The position numbers and the translations under genes are program-made. Positions 1-8,075 of a stretch of DNA of 64,000 nucleotides are shown piece by piece. The notes beneath the pieces were generated by a model. That model was not told where the DNA came from. It was given only the letters and a program-made list of their open reading frames with translations, and did no database searches. Each line of letters opens with the position of its first letter. Position 1 is the stretch's first letter. Source of the stretch: Blautia obeum ATCC 29174 (GTDB lineage Bacteria; Bacillota; Clostridia; Lachnospirales; Lachnospiraceae); NCBI RefSeq assembly GCF_025147765.1, contig NZ_CP102265.1:780501-844500 (forward strand), given 5' to 3'.

Positions 1-561
1 CCGATAACTCAGGATGGAAGACTTTGTGCAAAAGAGATTCTTGGAAATAAGAAAAAGCTGACCTGGTGGCAGGACGAGTTCTGGAAACACATGGTAGAAA
101 AATATCCAGATCTGGAACGTGGAGAAGTCGCCAGCATGACCGGACGTGAACATATTCCACCACGACTTTTTAAAGAAGCAGTGCATCTTACCCGGCAGGC
201 TAAGCAAATCACTGATCTGTTGGAAAGTACAAATATTTTTAATGCTGGTAAAAATACAGATAAAGCTGTGGAACTATTGCAGAAATTTTTTCCTGCAATA
301 GAGAACTTTCAGACGCAGGTTCGGAAATATGATAAGACGATTAGTTCCTTAAAGTCAGATAATGTATCATTAAAAAGGCAGACACAGGATTTAAGCAGAC
401 AGGTAAAAGAAGCAACGTCCAGCAGTATACGAAAGAAAATGGATGATGCCAGACTCAGAGCCGATTATGAAAATCTCCAGAAGCTGATGGGACGTATTCC
501 ACCAGAAATACTGGAACTGGCAAAAAGAGGACAATTAACCCATTCAGATCGTGAACGGTAA
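1..561 (+). CDS. MobV/Pre-type relaxase, C-terminal part
   Basis: The frame is open from base 1, so this is the 3' end of a longer gene. The visible protein starts PITQDGRLCAKEILGNKKK and contains the WWQDEFW segment seen in MobV (Pre/Mob) plasmid mobilization proteins, followed by a long alpha-helical region with coiled-coil character (roughly visible residues 75 to 165). In the family the N-terminal domain nicks the origin of transfer and the C-terminal part is helical. The catalytic N-terminus is upstream of the window and cannot be judged. It is followed by small cargo genes and the recombinase, which fits mobilization by a helper conjugative element. Confidence 0.75.
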   Translation, partial: PITQDGRLCAKEILGNKKKLTWWQDEFWKHMVEKYPDLERGEVASMTGREHIPPRLFKEAVHLTRQAKQITDLLESTNIFNAGKNTDKAVELLQKFFPAIENFQTQVRKYDKTISSLKSDNVSLKRQTQDLSRQVKEATSSSIRKKMDDARLRADYENLQKLMGRIPPEILELAKRGQLTHSDRER

Positions 562-646
562 ATTGATTTTAAAGTGGACAGACACGAAAACTGTCCATTT
601 TTTATATGATAATCATAGAAAAGTTAACAGAAAGGATGTGATAGCC

Positions 647-829
647 TTGCGTAAGCCAACGTATTATCTCTGGCGTAACGATTTTCCGTCACAGGAAGAA
701 TTTGAAGCGGAACGCAAGAAATATGCTGACATCGGCTTTCGGGTTGTCACATTTCTGGATGGAGATTCAAACACTAATATTCATGATGGTATTAAAGCAC
801 TGGTCAAAAATCACTGGGATAATGTGTGA
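647..829 (+). CDS. Small cargo protein of the mobile element
   Basis: A 60-residue protein rich in charged and aromatic residues (YYLWRNDFPSQEEFEAERKK). The longer frame opens at 551 inside the relaxase gene, but the best ribosome site (AAAGGA at 631-636) sits in front of a TTG at 647, so that start is preferred. I recall similar short proteins next to relaxase or recombinase genes in Firmicutes mobile elements, but I do not know a function. It has no signal peptide, membrane segment or DNA-binding motif that I can see. The 3' end forms one arm of an inverted repeat. Confidence 0.55.
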   Translation: MRKPTYYLWRNDFPSQEEFEAERKKYADIGFRVVTFLDGDSNTNIHDGIKALVKNHWDNV

Positions 830-846
830 TTTAACCAGTGCTTTAA
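792..846 (+). terminator. Inverted repeat at the end of the small cargo gene
   Basis: TTAAAGCACTGGT at 792-804 is perfectly complementary to ACCAGTGCTTTAA at 834-846. The 13-bp stem has a 29-base loop and includes the last codons of the cargo gene. Only a short T/A tract follows, so it is a weak rho-independent terminator or an RNA-stabilising hairpin. Confidence 0.35.
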
Positions 847-917
847 TTATACAAACTGAAGTTATCTATCAATTGTCCAATAATCCTTATAAGCGTAACC
901 ATCTATTGTTCCAAAGC

Positions 918-1397
918 CTACTTCAAATCAAAGAGGGAATTTTCATAGTCCTTTACATAATATCGTACATTTTTACGCCCTTTTTGAATAATGGTGTGTC
1001 CTTCTGCTTCTAATTTTTCTTTTTGTGCTTCAATACCATTTGGGTATTTAGCATTTAGTTCTCCGTTCGCTTTTAATGTTCTCCAATAAGGTGTTTCATC
1101 TTCTGAACGCTGATAACTCGCCCATGCCACAATAGAAACAAAAATTCCTGCCGTAATGGGTTCTGTAAAATCTGCACCACTTAACTCTGCAAAGTATTCT
1201 CGTATTTTTCCGACGGTAATCACTTTACCATACGGAATTTTTTTCATTACTTTGTCATAGTCGATTGGCGGTGCAAAATACATTTTACTGCCACCATATT
1301 TTTCAATGCTTTTCTGGTCTGTAATAATTTGAAATTTGGGCATATCCTTATTATCGTGCAACATAGCATTAAAATCTTTTTTATCTTCGTTTGCCAT
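918..1397 (-). CDS. MGMT-family alkyltransferase-like protein
   Basis: The central part (IPYGKVITVGKIREYFA and onward) matches the helix-turn-helix DNA-binding fold of O6-methylguanine methyltransferases and alkyltransferase-like (ATL) proteins. The family repair site Pro-Cys-His-Arg is not present; the equivalent stretch reads around TPYWRTLKANGELN, so no methyl transfer is expected and an ATL-type lesion-recognition role is inferred. The N-terminal 60 residues are an extra charged segment. The frame opens at a GTG at 1406, but the AGGAGG site lies 8 bases before the ATG at 1397, which I prefer. It sits on the reverse strand next to a TfoX-like gene as cargo of the mobile element. Confidence 0.65.
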   Translation of the reverse strand: MANEDKKDFNAMLHDNKDMPKFQIITDQKSIEKYGGSKMYFAPPIDYDKVMKKIPYGKVITVGKIREYFAELSGADFTEPITAGIFVSIVAWASYQRSEDETPYWRTLKANGELNAKYPNGIEAQKEKLEAEGHTIIQKGRKNVRYYVKDYENSLFDLK

Positions 1398-1457
1398 TTC
1401 TGCCACCTCCTACTTTAAGGATAATCTGTTTGGCATTCCTATGCAATGAGGCTGTTT

Positions 1458-1507
1458 GAAAAACTTGACAACTTCCGATTTATCAGTTACCAAAACAGGA
1501 AGTTGTC
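1458..1507 (-). terminator. Terminator after the TfoX-like gene
   Basis: Reading the minus strand, GACAACTTCC (1507-1498) pairs with GGAAGTTGTC (1476-1467), a perfect 10-bp stem, followed by a T-rich run at 1463-1458. The first stem base is the last base of the stop codon of the upstream gene. Confidence 0.7.
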
Positions 1508-1827
1508 TATTTCTTCTTTTTCGGTTTTAGGGCTGGCAGTTCATCATACATTGCATGAAACAAGCCTGTCAAAAATTCCTTATTATCAACTTCATCTACC
1601 AACAACATCTCTTTTGCTCCCTCATAGGGTAATTCATACGGAGCTGTCGGCATATAATTAATTGCTGATTTTACTGGTTTAACAAGTAATCTATCATCAT
1701 AGATACCGCCTACAATCTTGCCACGATAATAAATAATAAATTCTCCCATCATAGCTCGATAAGTAATTTCTTCTAACTCAGATAGCTGCCCTAAAATAAA
1801 CTCTAAGTATTCCTTGCTTGATGCCAT
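1507..1827 (-). CDS. TfoX/Sxy N-terminal domain protein
   Basis: A 106-residue single-domain protein with the TfoX N-terminal pattern: an N-terminal helix, then the MMGEFIIYYRGKIVGGIYDDRLLVKP segment, here split by me into the recognisable YYRGKIVGG and DRLLVKP pieces. The family was named for competence regulation in Gram-negative bacteria, but short Firmicute members are of unknown role. The start ATG at 1827 has a GAGGAGG site 5 to 6 bases upstream. It is divergent from the recombinase and followed by a clear hairpin terminator, with a C-terminal polylysine tail. It is probably passenger DNA of the mobile element. Confidence 0.7.
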   Translation of the reverse strand: MASSKEYLEFILGQLSELEEITYRAMMGEFIIYYRGKIVGGIYDDRLLVKPVKSAINYMPTAPYELPYEGAKEMLLVDEVDNKEFLTGLFHAMYDELPALKPKKKK

Positions 1828-2017
1828 ATTTCCTCCTCAAATTGTTATTTCTAAAATTGTATCAAATTCTGCCTGTTTCCGCAATCAACAAAAATGTCTA
1901 ATACTATCTGTTTTTAATAATCTTAAGATTTTTCTATATACATCTTCCAGTTTTAAATATATAATATAATTACATAGAGCATAATAATTATATTTACATT
2001 TAAAGAAAGGAACATCT

Positions 2018-3955
2018 ATGAATGCAGGATATGTCCGTCTTTCCAGAGACGATGATAAAAGGAATTATGTTTCCATAGAAAATCAGAAGCTGATTATCAA
2101 CCAGTATGCAGCAGCTCATGGTGTGGTTATTGACCGCTGGTATGAAGATGATGGTATCTCCGGCTATATTTTTGACAGACCGGGATTTCAACAAATGATG
2201 ATGGATATGGATAAAGATATTGATACTGTATATGTCAAAGACTTTTCACGCCTTGGTAGACATAATGCAAAGGTTCTTTTGCTTCTGGACGAATTTCAGG
2301 AACGCGGAAAACATCTGGTGGTGATTGACGATAATTATGATTCTATGGATTCCAGTGACGATACCATTGGTATCAAAACATGGTTTAATGAGCGATATGT
2401 AAAAGATACCAGTAAGAAAATCAAACGTGCCATAGGAGCCAGACAGAAAGAGGGAACACTGATTACCAGAGCACCGTTTGGCTATCGCCGCAATGAAAAA
2501 GATAAGACTGTTCTGGAAATCGTACCAAAAGAAGCAGAATATATTAAAAAGATTTATGACTTATATCTTTCCGGTTCCGGCTACCGCAAGATTGCCACAT
2601 ATCTAACCGAGCAGGGAGCACCGACTCCATCTATGATCCAGCGTGAACGTGAAATAGAAGAAGGCAGATTGTCCAAAAGACAGATAGCTTCTAAATGGTC
2701 AGATGCTATGGTAAAAGAGATTTTGGATAATGATTTTTACATTGGTACCTTTCGTCTGAAAAAACGTGCAAGAAACACGGTTCATGGAAAAGATAAACGT
2801 GTGCCAAAAGAAGAACAATGTATTTTTGAGAATCATCACCCGGCAATTATTGATAAGGCTACCTTTGCGTTGGTACAGGAATTAAAGGAAAAACGTAACC
2901 GTACCAACTATCGGGGAAGCCGGGGGCAGTGGCTTGGCTCAGAGATTCCGAATCCTTTTGGCAGTTGCCTGTTCTGTAAAGACTGTGGCAGCCGCCTTAC
3001 ACCAATTAAACGCCAAACTTCCAGCAAGGAACGGAAATATTACATCTGTACCACTTATAACACCAAAGGCAGACGTTATTGCTCCAAGGCACATTTAATT
3101 GAAGAAGATGATCTGATGGAAGATGTTCTGACTTATATCAAGATGTGTCGAAATGCTCTCTGTGAAGTTATTTCTACCTATGATTTAAAGGATTTTGAAG
3201 CAGAGAAAAAAACAATAGCGGAAAAACGGCAGGAACTGCACACAGCTATCAATGAGCGAAAAAGTCAACTGAAAGTTCTGCTTACCCAAAAAGTAAAAGA
3301 TCTGGCTGTCGCTGCAGGAAATGAAGATTTAATCAATGAAACGTATGATTCTATGCAGAAAGACTTATTTGCTCAGATTCATGGTCTGGAAATGCAGATA
3401 AAAGAACTGAATGAAACTGCCATAGAAACGCCTGATGTAAAGGATAAACTAAAAAATGCTCTTGAGGTGGTAGATAAAATCATTGCAGGAGGCAGCCTTG
3501 ACCGAAGAGATATTGAACTTCTGATTGAAAAAATCGTAGTGGACGAAGACGGGATGCCGGAAATTACACTGAAATACGGCTTGTCTAATCTGATTAGTTA
3601 CAGTCCTGCTGATGAAATGAACCGAAGAGAAAATACCATGATTGCGATTGTGATGAAACTGATTGCTGAGGATGAACGTGGATTTTCTTCTGCAAAATAT
3701 CTGTCAGAGCATATTACTGATCTGGGATTCAAGAAAACAAAACAGAGTATCCTTCCATATATTGAGCTGATGAAGGAACTTGGAATTCTTGAAGCCACAG
3801 ATAATCCATTGAAGCCATACAATATTGTAAAGTCAAAAGAAGAAATCACGCAGCTTACCAAAGACTATCTGCCGAATGTATCAGCAGAAACCACTGCGAA
3901 ACAGCTAGCAGATGATTATTTACATGGTATTAGTGACGACAGGTGGCATGCCTGA
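2018..3955 (+). CDS. Large serine recombinase (integrase/excisionase)
   Basis: A 645-residue site-specific recombinase. Ser9 in YVRLSRDD is the expected catalytic nucleophile of the resolvase domain (about residues 1-150). A recombinase domain follows (about 160-300), then a zinc ribbon with Cys317, Cys320 and Cys323 plus later cysteines around RRYCSK, a long coiled coil (about 380-450) and a C-terminal domain. This is the TndX/TnpX-like architecture that cuts and joins att sites through a phosphoserine link. The ATG at 2018 has AAAGGA upstream. The last codons and the TGA stop come from the chromosomal target gene (see the junction feature), so the C-terminus would change on excision. Confidence 0.92.
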   Translation: MNAGYVRLSRDDDKRNYVSIENQKLIINQYAAAHGVVIDRWYEDDGISGYIFDRPGFQQMMMDMDKDIDTVYVKDFSRLGRHNAKVLLLLDEFQERGKHLVVIDDNYDSMDSSDDTIGIKTWFNERYVKDTSKKIKRAIGARQKEGTLITRAPFGYRRNEKDKTVLEIVPKEAEYIKKIYDLYLSGSGYRKIATYLTEQGAPTPSMIQREREIEEGRLSKRQIASKWSDAMVKEILDNDFYIGTFRLKKRARNTVHGKDKRVPKEEQCIFENHHPAIIDKATFALVQELKEKRNRTNYRGSRGQWLGSEIPNPFGSCLFCKDCGSRLTPIKRQTSSKERKYYICTTYNTKGRRYCSKAHLIEEDDLMEDVLTYIKMCRNALCEVISTYDLKDFEAEKKTIAEKRQELHTAINERKSQLKVLLTQKVKDLAVAAGNEDLINETYDSMQKDLFAQIHGLEMQIKELNETAIETPDVKDKLKNALEVVDKIIAGGSLDRRDIELLIEKIVVDEDGMPEITLKYGLSNLISYSPADEMNRRENTMIAIVMKLIAEDERGFSSAKYLSEHITDLGFKKTKQSILPYIELMKELGILEATDNPLKPYNIVKSKEEITQLTKDYLPNVSAETTAKQLADDYLHGISDDRWHA

Positions 3956-3956
3956 A
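3936..3956. other. Right attachment junction of the element
   Basis: The boundary lies at or just before 3942. To the right, the bases encode Gly-Gly-Met-Pro-Glu-Met in the substrate-binding-protein frame, a conserved motif. To the left the same frame reads non-homologous residues from the element. The GGTGG at 3942-3946 is the likely core region because large serine recombinases use a central dinucleotide. Exact placement is inferred. Confidence 0.55.
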
Positions 3957-4517
3957 ATGGTGTTCGAATATATTCTCCGCAAAAACGGACTGGATCCACA
4001 GAAAGATCTGACGATTGACCAGAGCATTGATTTTGGTTCTACAGCGGCGGCTTTTACAGGCGATACTTCTGCAGATTTTACAGTAGAGTTTGAGCCATCC
4101 GCGACAGCTCTAGAAAAAGAAGGAGCCGGATATGTGGTGGCTTCTCTCGGTGTGGATTCCGGTTATGTTCCATATACTTCCTACAGTGCAAAGACCAGCT
4201 ATATGGAAAAAAATCCAGAAATCATCCAGAAATTTACAAATGCCCTTCAGAAAGGCATGGAATATGTCCAGAGTCATACACCAGAAGAAATTGCAGAAGT
4301 TATCGCTCCGCAGTTTGCAGAAACTGACCTGGATACAGTCACGGCCATTGTAAAGCGTTACTATGACCAGGACACCTGGAAATCTAATCTTATCTTTGAA
4401 AAAGAAAGCTTCGAACTTTTGGAAGACATTCTGGAAGATTCTGATGAACTGAGTGAACGTGTATCTTATGAGGATCTTGTAACAACAAAATATGCCAGGG
4501 AGGCAGATGAAAAATAG
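3942..4517 (+). pseudogene. ABC substrate-binding protein, 3' fragment cut by the element
   Basis: About 190 residues of the C-terminal part of a solute-binding protein of the NMT1/SsuA/ThiY-like group (GGMPEMVFEYILRKNGLDP and onward, with the DFTVEFEPSATAL hinge segment). The N-terminal signal, lipid attachment site and first lobe are missing because the mobile element was inserted upstream. An in-frame ATG at 3912 inside the element could start a cytoplasmic fragment, but it has no signal peptide, so a working transporter component is not expected. The rest of the gene and its permease and ATPase should lie beyond the left end of the element. It ends 4 bases from the converging MATE gene. 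Confidence 0.8.
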
Positions 4518-4521
4518 CAGG

Positions 4522-5862
4522 TTAAATTCTACGCATCATTTTGTAGTAAACCGGGATCAGCAGGGAGCAGGCTCCGATCCAGGCAAGAGGGCTGGCAATG
4601 CAGACGGAAGTGTATCCAATCATACCGGAAAGTCCTACGGTAGCAGCAATACGCATAACAAGTTCTATCATGCAGGCTGCAAAAGGTGCACGTCCGTTCT
4701 GCATACTCTGGATGGAAGTACGATAAACGGCAAGAAGACCGAGGATAAAGTAAAACGGTGCAACGATGGTCAGATACATATCGGAATAATGGTAAATTTC
4801 CTTTGTCGGATCGGACAGGAACATCTGCACGATCGGGTGGCGAAGAAGCAGGATACCAATACACATGATCAGATTAAAAGTTTCGGTTTGAATCAGACAT
4901 GCCCGTACACCCTGACGGATCCGTTCTCTTTTGCCTGCACCGAAATTCTGGGCAACATAGTTGGAAATTGCAGTCATCATAGCATTATTCACAAGGACAG
5001 AAAGCTGATCGGCTTTGGAAGCTGCTGTATATCCGGCAACTGCAGCAGTACCAAGAGAATTCACAACTGTCTGCATGGAAAGCTGCCCGATGCACATGAC
5101 AGACATCTGAAATCCCATAGGAAAACCTGTTTTCAGATGTAGGCTGATGGTTCCTCTGATATCATGAAAATCTTCGCGGTGTAAATGCAGTACCGGGAAG
5201 TTTTTCAGGCCGACGAGCAGACTGAACAGGGCAGAAAGAAACTGAGAAAGAATCGTAGCCCAGGCAGCACCGGCAACACCCATATGGAATGGTACAATAA
5301 ACAGGATATCCAGAAAGATATTCAAAACAGAAGAAAACACCAGAAAATAAAGCGGTGTTTTACTGTCGCCCAGCGCACGAAGCATATTGGAGATCATATT
5401 ATAAAAAACAGTTGCGCCCGTTCCGAGAAGAACGACAAACATGTAATCGTAAGCTTCGCCGGAAATATCCTCCGGAATCTGCATCCACCTGAGAATCTGG
5501 TGAGCCAGCAGGCAGCAGATCAGAGCCAGGACTATGGTAAAAATAATACTGAGCAGTGTGGATACAGCAACACTTTTGCGCATGCCTTTTTCGTCCTTTG
5601 CACCACACCGTTGGCCAAGGCAGATACCGAATCCACCGGTAAAACCATTGATAAAGCAAAAGACAAAATAGATAATGATACTGGTGGCACCGACTGCTGC
5701 AAGGGAATCAGCACCAAGCGTTTTGCCGACGATCACAGAGTCAGCAAGTGTATAAAAAAGCTGAAAAAGATTTCCGAGAATAACCGGAATTGCAAATTTT
5801 AACAGTGACCAGAATGGATTTCCGACAGTGAGATCCATTTCTTTTGATTTCGGTCTGGACAT
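4522..5862 (-). CDS. MATE family efflux transporter
   Basis: A 446-residue multi-pass membrane protein with the two-fold six-helix repeat of MATE exporters. The opening segment NPFWSLLKFAIPVILGNLFQ and the following DSVIVGKTLG and LAAVGATS motifs are typical of the DinF/NorM branch that exports drugs or metabolites using a Na+ or H+ gradient. Length matches the family. The ATG at 5862 has AAGGAG about 9 bases upstream. It is transcribed towards the truncated binding-protein gene and away from an AraC regulator at 6048. The substrate cannot be told from sequence. Confidence 0.9.
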   Translation of the reverse strand: MSRPKSKEMDLTVGNPFWSLLKFAIPVILGNLFQLFYTLADSVIVGKTLGADSLAAVGATSIIIYFVFCFINGFTGGFGICLGQRCGAKDEKGMRKSVAVSTLLSIIFTIVLALICCLLAHQILRWMQIPEDISGEAYDYMFVVLLGTGATVFYNMISNMLRALGDSKTPLYFLVFSSVLNIFLDILFIVPFHMGVAGAAWATILSQFLSALFSLLVGLKNFPVLHLHREDFHDIRGTISLHLKTGFPMGFQMSVMCIGQLSMQTVVNSLGTAAVAGYTAASKADQLSVLVNNAMMTAISNYVAQNFGAGKRERIRQGVRACLIQTETFNLIMCIGILLLRHPIVQMFLSDPTKEIYHYSDMYLTIVAPFYFILGLLAVYRTSIQSMQNGRAPFAACMIELVMRIAATVGLSGMIGYTSVCIASPLAWIGACSLLIPVYYKMMRRI

Positions 5863-6047
5863 AAGAACATTCTCCTTAGAATTATTGCGTGTTTTTTACT
5901 GCACGCCCAATTATAGAGAAACTGATAGTAAAATGCGATTCTGGTATTGCTGTTTATGATACAGATATTGACCAGATCAGCAAATTTATTTATGATGATA
6001 AAGAACATTTTTTGACATGAAAGCAGATAAAAACTGGAGAGGGTAAA

Positions 6048-6944
6048 ATGGCAAAAAGAACAATCCTGGTAGACAGTGCAAGAAGAGAACTTGAAAAGCA
6101 TGGAACAGAAAATTTTCCGATGACAGTGAACCACGATGATCTCTGGTCATTTGAGGGCAAAAATGTGCCGATTCACTGGCATAATGATCTCGAAATCAAC
6201 CTTATAAGGGAAGGAGAGGCCGTCTTTCAGGTATACCAGAAAAGCTACAGGGTCAGAACGGGAGAGGGATTTCTGCTGAATCGAAATGTACCGCACAGCT
6301 GCAGTTCACCTGGAAATGAACATGTACGTTACAGTACGATACTTGTAAGACCAGACTTTCTGTATGGCGATTTTGGAAGTGATGTTGAGCGAAAATGTTT
6401 TCAACCATTTCTGCAAAATTCAGCGATACCCTGTATTTATTTGACTGGATTTGATGAAAATGGAAAAGAAATTCTGCAGAAATTAAACCAGGTAGAAGAA
6501 GCTTTTGACCGGAAACGATTCTGCTATGAATTAAAGATCAAGGGACTTCTGTGTGAAGCATTTGCTATGATCCTTTATGGGCACAGACAGGAATTGACGA
6601 AATTCGTCCCGGCAAATCTGCAGGAACTGGAACGTCTGGAAAAAATGCTGAATTATCTTAATATGCATTTTACAGAAGTAATTTCTCTTCAGGACCTGGC
6701 AGATCAGGTGCATTTGTCAAGAGAAGTCTGCTGCCGCCTTTTCAAAAAAATGACAGGCAAAACTATCACCGGATATCTGGAAGAATACCGTGTTAACAAA
6801 AGCTTTTCGCTGGTGCAGAGTGGACAGTATTCTATGACACAGATTACAGAAATGGTGGGATTCAGCAATCCAAGCCGTTTTGCCAGTGCATTTCGTAAGC
6901 GATTTGGATGCAATCCGGGAGAGTATCATTCTGTGAAACATTGA
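6048..6944 (+). CDS. AraC family regulator with cupin sensor domain
   Basis: A 298-residue regulator. The N-terminal half holds a cupin-like fold with IHWHNDLEINLIREGE, the usual ligand-sensing domain of sugar-responsive AraC proteins. The C-terminal 100 residues hold the two helix-turn-helix motifs, including LADQVHLSREVCCRLFKK and ITEMVGFSNPSRFASAFRK. The start ATG at 6048 follows GGAGAGG. It is next to, and converges with, a second AraC gene. The neighbouring symporter and glycosidases suggest it senses plant oligosaccharides, but which of the two regulators controls them is not shown by the sequence. Confidence 0.88.
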   Translation: MAKRTILVDSARRELEKHGTENFPMTVNHDDLWSFEGKNVPIHWHNDLEINLIREGEAVFQVYQKSYRVRTGEGFLLNRNVPHSCSSPGNEHVRYSTILVRPDFLYGDFGSDVERKCFQPFLQNSAIPCIYLTGFDENGKEILQKLNQVEEAFDRKRFCYELKIKGLLCEAFAMILYGHRQELTKFVPANLQELERLEKMLNYLNMHFTEVISLQDLADQVHLSREVCCRLFKKMTGKTITGYLEEYRVNKSFSLVQSGQYSMTQITEMVGFSNPSRFASAFRKRFGCNPGEYHSVKH

Positions 6945-7010
6945 TAGAGTGAAATGGGATTCCAATTCGTCCTCATTTATCAATCTGGGAGGTTTCCTGA
7001 TTATACTGTA

Positions 7011-7862
7011 CTATACGGTTTCTCTCTGTTTTCGTATCTTTGTTGGGGTATCACCGAATTGTTCCAGAAACATTCTTCGGAACAACTTATAATTGGTGAA
7101 GCCGTGTCGTTCCAGAATTACATGCACAGGATCTCTGGTTGTGATCAGATCTTTGTAGATAAAAGAAAGACGATATTCATTCTGATATTCCAGAAAAGTA
7201 ACGCCCATTTTTTTCTTAAAGAAACGACAAAAATATCCTGTCTGGAGACAGGCGATGTCTGCAATCTCATCCAGGGAGATTGGTTCCTTATAATGTTCTG
7301 CAATATAGTTCAGGACGGGATCCAGCCGGTCCATTTCTTTTTTCTTATGGTTGATATCCTGTGGAAATACCTGAACGCTGAAATTATGATACAGCTGAAA
7401 CATAAGTTCAAAAATCAGGCTGTTAAAACGTAGGAGATAGCCATCCGGTTGAATATCATTGATGACCTGAAGTTGTTCCAGCGTAGTTTTTAACATCATG
7501 AGTTTGGTCTTTTTGACAGGATCTTCTGTTCGATAGTCCCAGAGAAAAATAAGTTGTCCGAGATTGGGAATATATTTTTCCATAAAATTCAGAGGAATCT
7601 GCAGAAGAATTGCTGTATTTGGCGCAGTACACTTGGTAGAGTGCAGGACATTTCCATTGACCAGGATACAGTCTCCTTTATAAATTGTAAAACTTTCGGA
7701 TTCTACAATGACATCCAGAGAACCTTCCTGCATATAAATGATTTCTATGGCGCGGTGCCAGTGTGTTGGAATATAACTTCCGGGATCCACGGAAGTACGG
7801 AACTGTACATTGGTTTCACCTGAAAAGTCTATGATCTCATATGAGATTTCTTTATTTTCCAT
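7011..7862 (-). CDS. AraC family regulator, divergent from the symporter
   Basis: A 283-residue protein with an N-terminal cupin (PTHWHRAIEIIYMQEG) and a C-terminal AraC domain (LDEIADIACLQTGYFCRFFK, then VILERHGFTNYKLFRRMFLE). The ATG at 7862 follows a GGGAG site. It is transcribed away from the GPH symporter gene at 8076 across a 213-base intergenic region, the common layout for an activator of the divergent catabolic operon. By that placement it is the better candidate for control of the symporter, GH5 and GH43 genes. The inducer is unknown. Confidence 0.88.
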   Translation of the reverse strand: MENKEISYEIIDFSGETNVQFRTSVDPGSYIPTHWHRAIEIIYMQEGSLDVIVESESFTIYKGDCILVNGNVLHSTKCTAPNTAILLQIPLNFMEKYIPNLGQLIFLWDYRTEDPVKKTKLMMLKTTLEQLQVINDIQPDGYLLRFNSLIFELMFQLYHNFSVQVFPQDINHKKKEMDRLDPVLNYIAEHYKEPISLDEIADIACLQTGYFCRFFKKKMGVTFLEYQNEYRLSFIYKDLITTRDPVHVILERHGFTNYKLFRRMFLEQFGDTPTKIRKQRETV

Positions 7863-7976
7863 AAATATCTGTTCTCCCTACATTTCAAATAGCGTTCACA
7901 TTGTTACTAATCTATCAAAATAGAATAAAAAGAGAATATCGACCTATGTATTAGTCCTTTTTATACCTAATATACT

Positions 7977-7999
7977 CATATACGATATGCTATTATAAT
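7977..7999 (+). promoter_or_regulatory. Candidate promoter and dyad for the glycan operon
   Basis: A perfect TATAAT lies at 7994-7999 with no good -35 at 17 bases (TATACT at 7971-7976), as expected for an activator-dependent promoter. A short dyad, CATAT-ACG-ATATG at 7977-7989, lies just upstream of it and may bind the divergent AraC protein. Function is inferred. Confidence 0.4.
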
Positions 8000-8075
8000 A
8001 CCATAAGAAACAGCCATGGCAAGTTAAAAAGCAAAAGAAACAGGAAAAGAAAGATAAATAAGAGGGAGAAAACCA

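Larger units (their letters stand above)
1..3941 (+). mobile_element. Right part of an integrated mobilizable element
   Basis: From the window start to about 3941 the genes are a MobV relaxase tail, a small cargo protein, an alkyltransferase-like protein, a TfoX-like protein and a large serine recombinase, which is typical content for a serine-recombinase integrative mobilizable element. The right boundary is set by the chromosomal gene that resumes right after the recombinase: the frame reading GGMPEM and onward is a conserved segment of ABC substrate-binding proteins. The left end lies outside the window. The exact crossover dinucleotide cannot be fixed without the left junction or an empty-site sequence. 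Confidence 0.8.

Noticed and set aside
3912..3941. ATG at 3912 as a true start for the binding-protein frame
   Set aside because: It lies inside the mobile element and gives a protein without signal peptide or first lobe.
4492..5802. Plus-strand frames opposite the MATE gene
   Set aside because: They are antisense to a clear transporter and have biased composition without domains.
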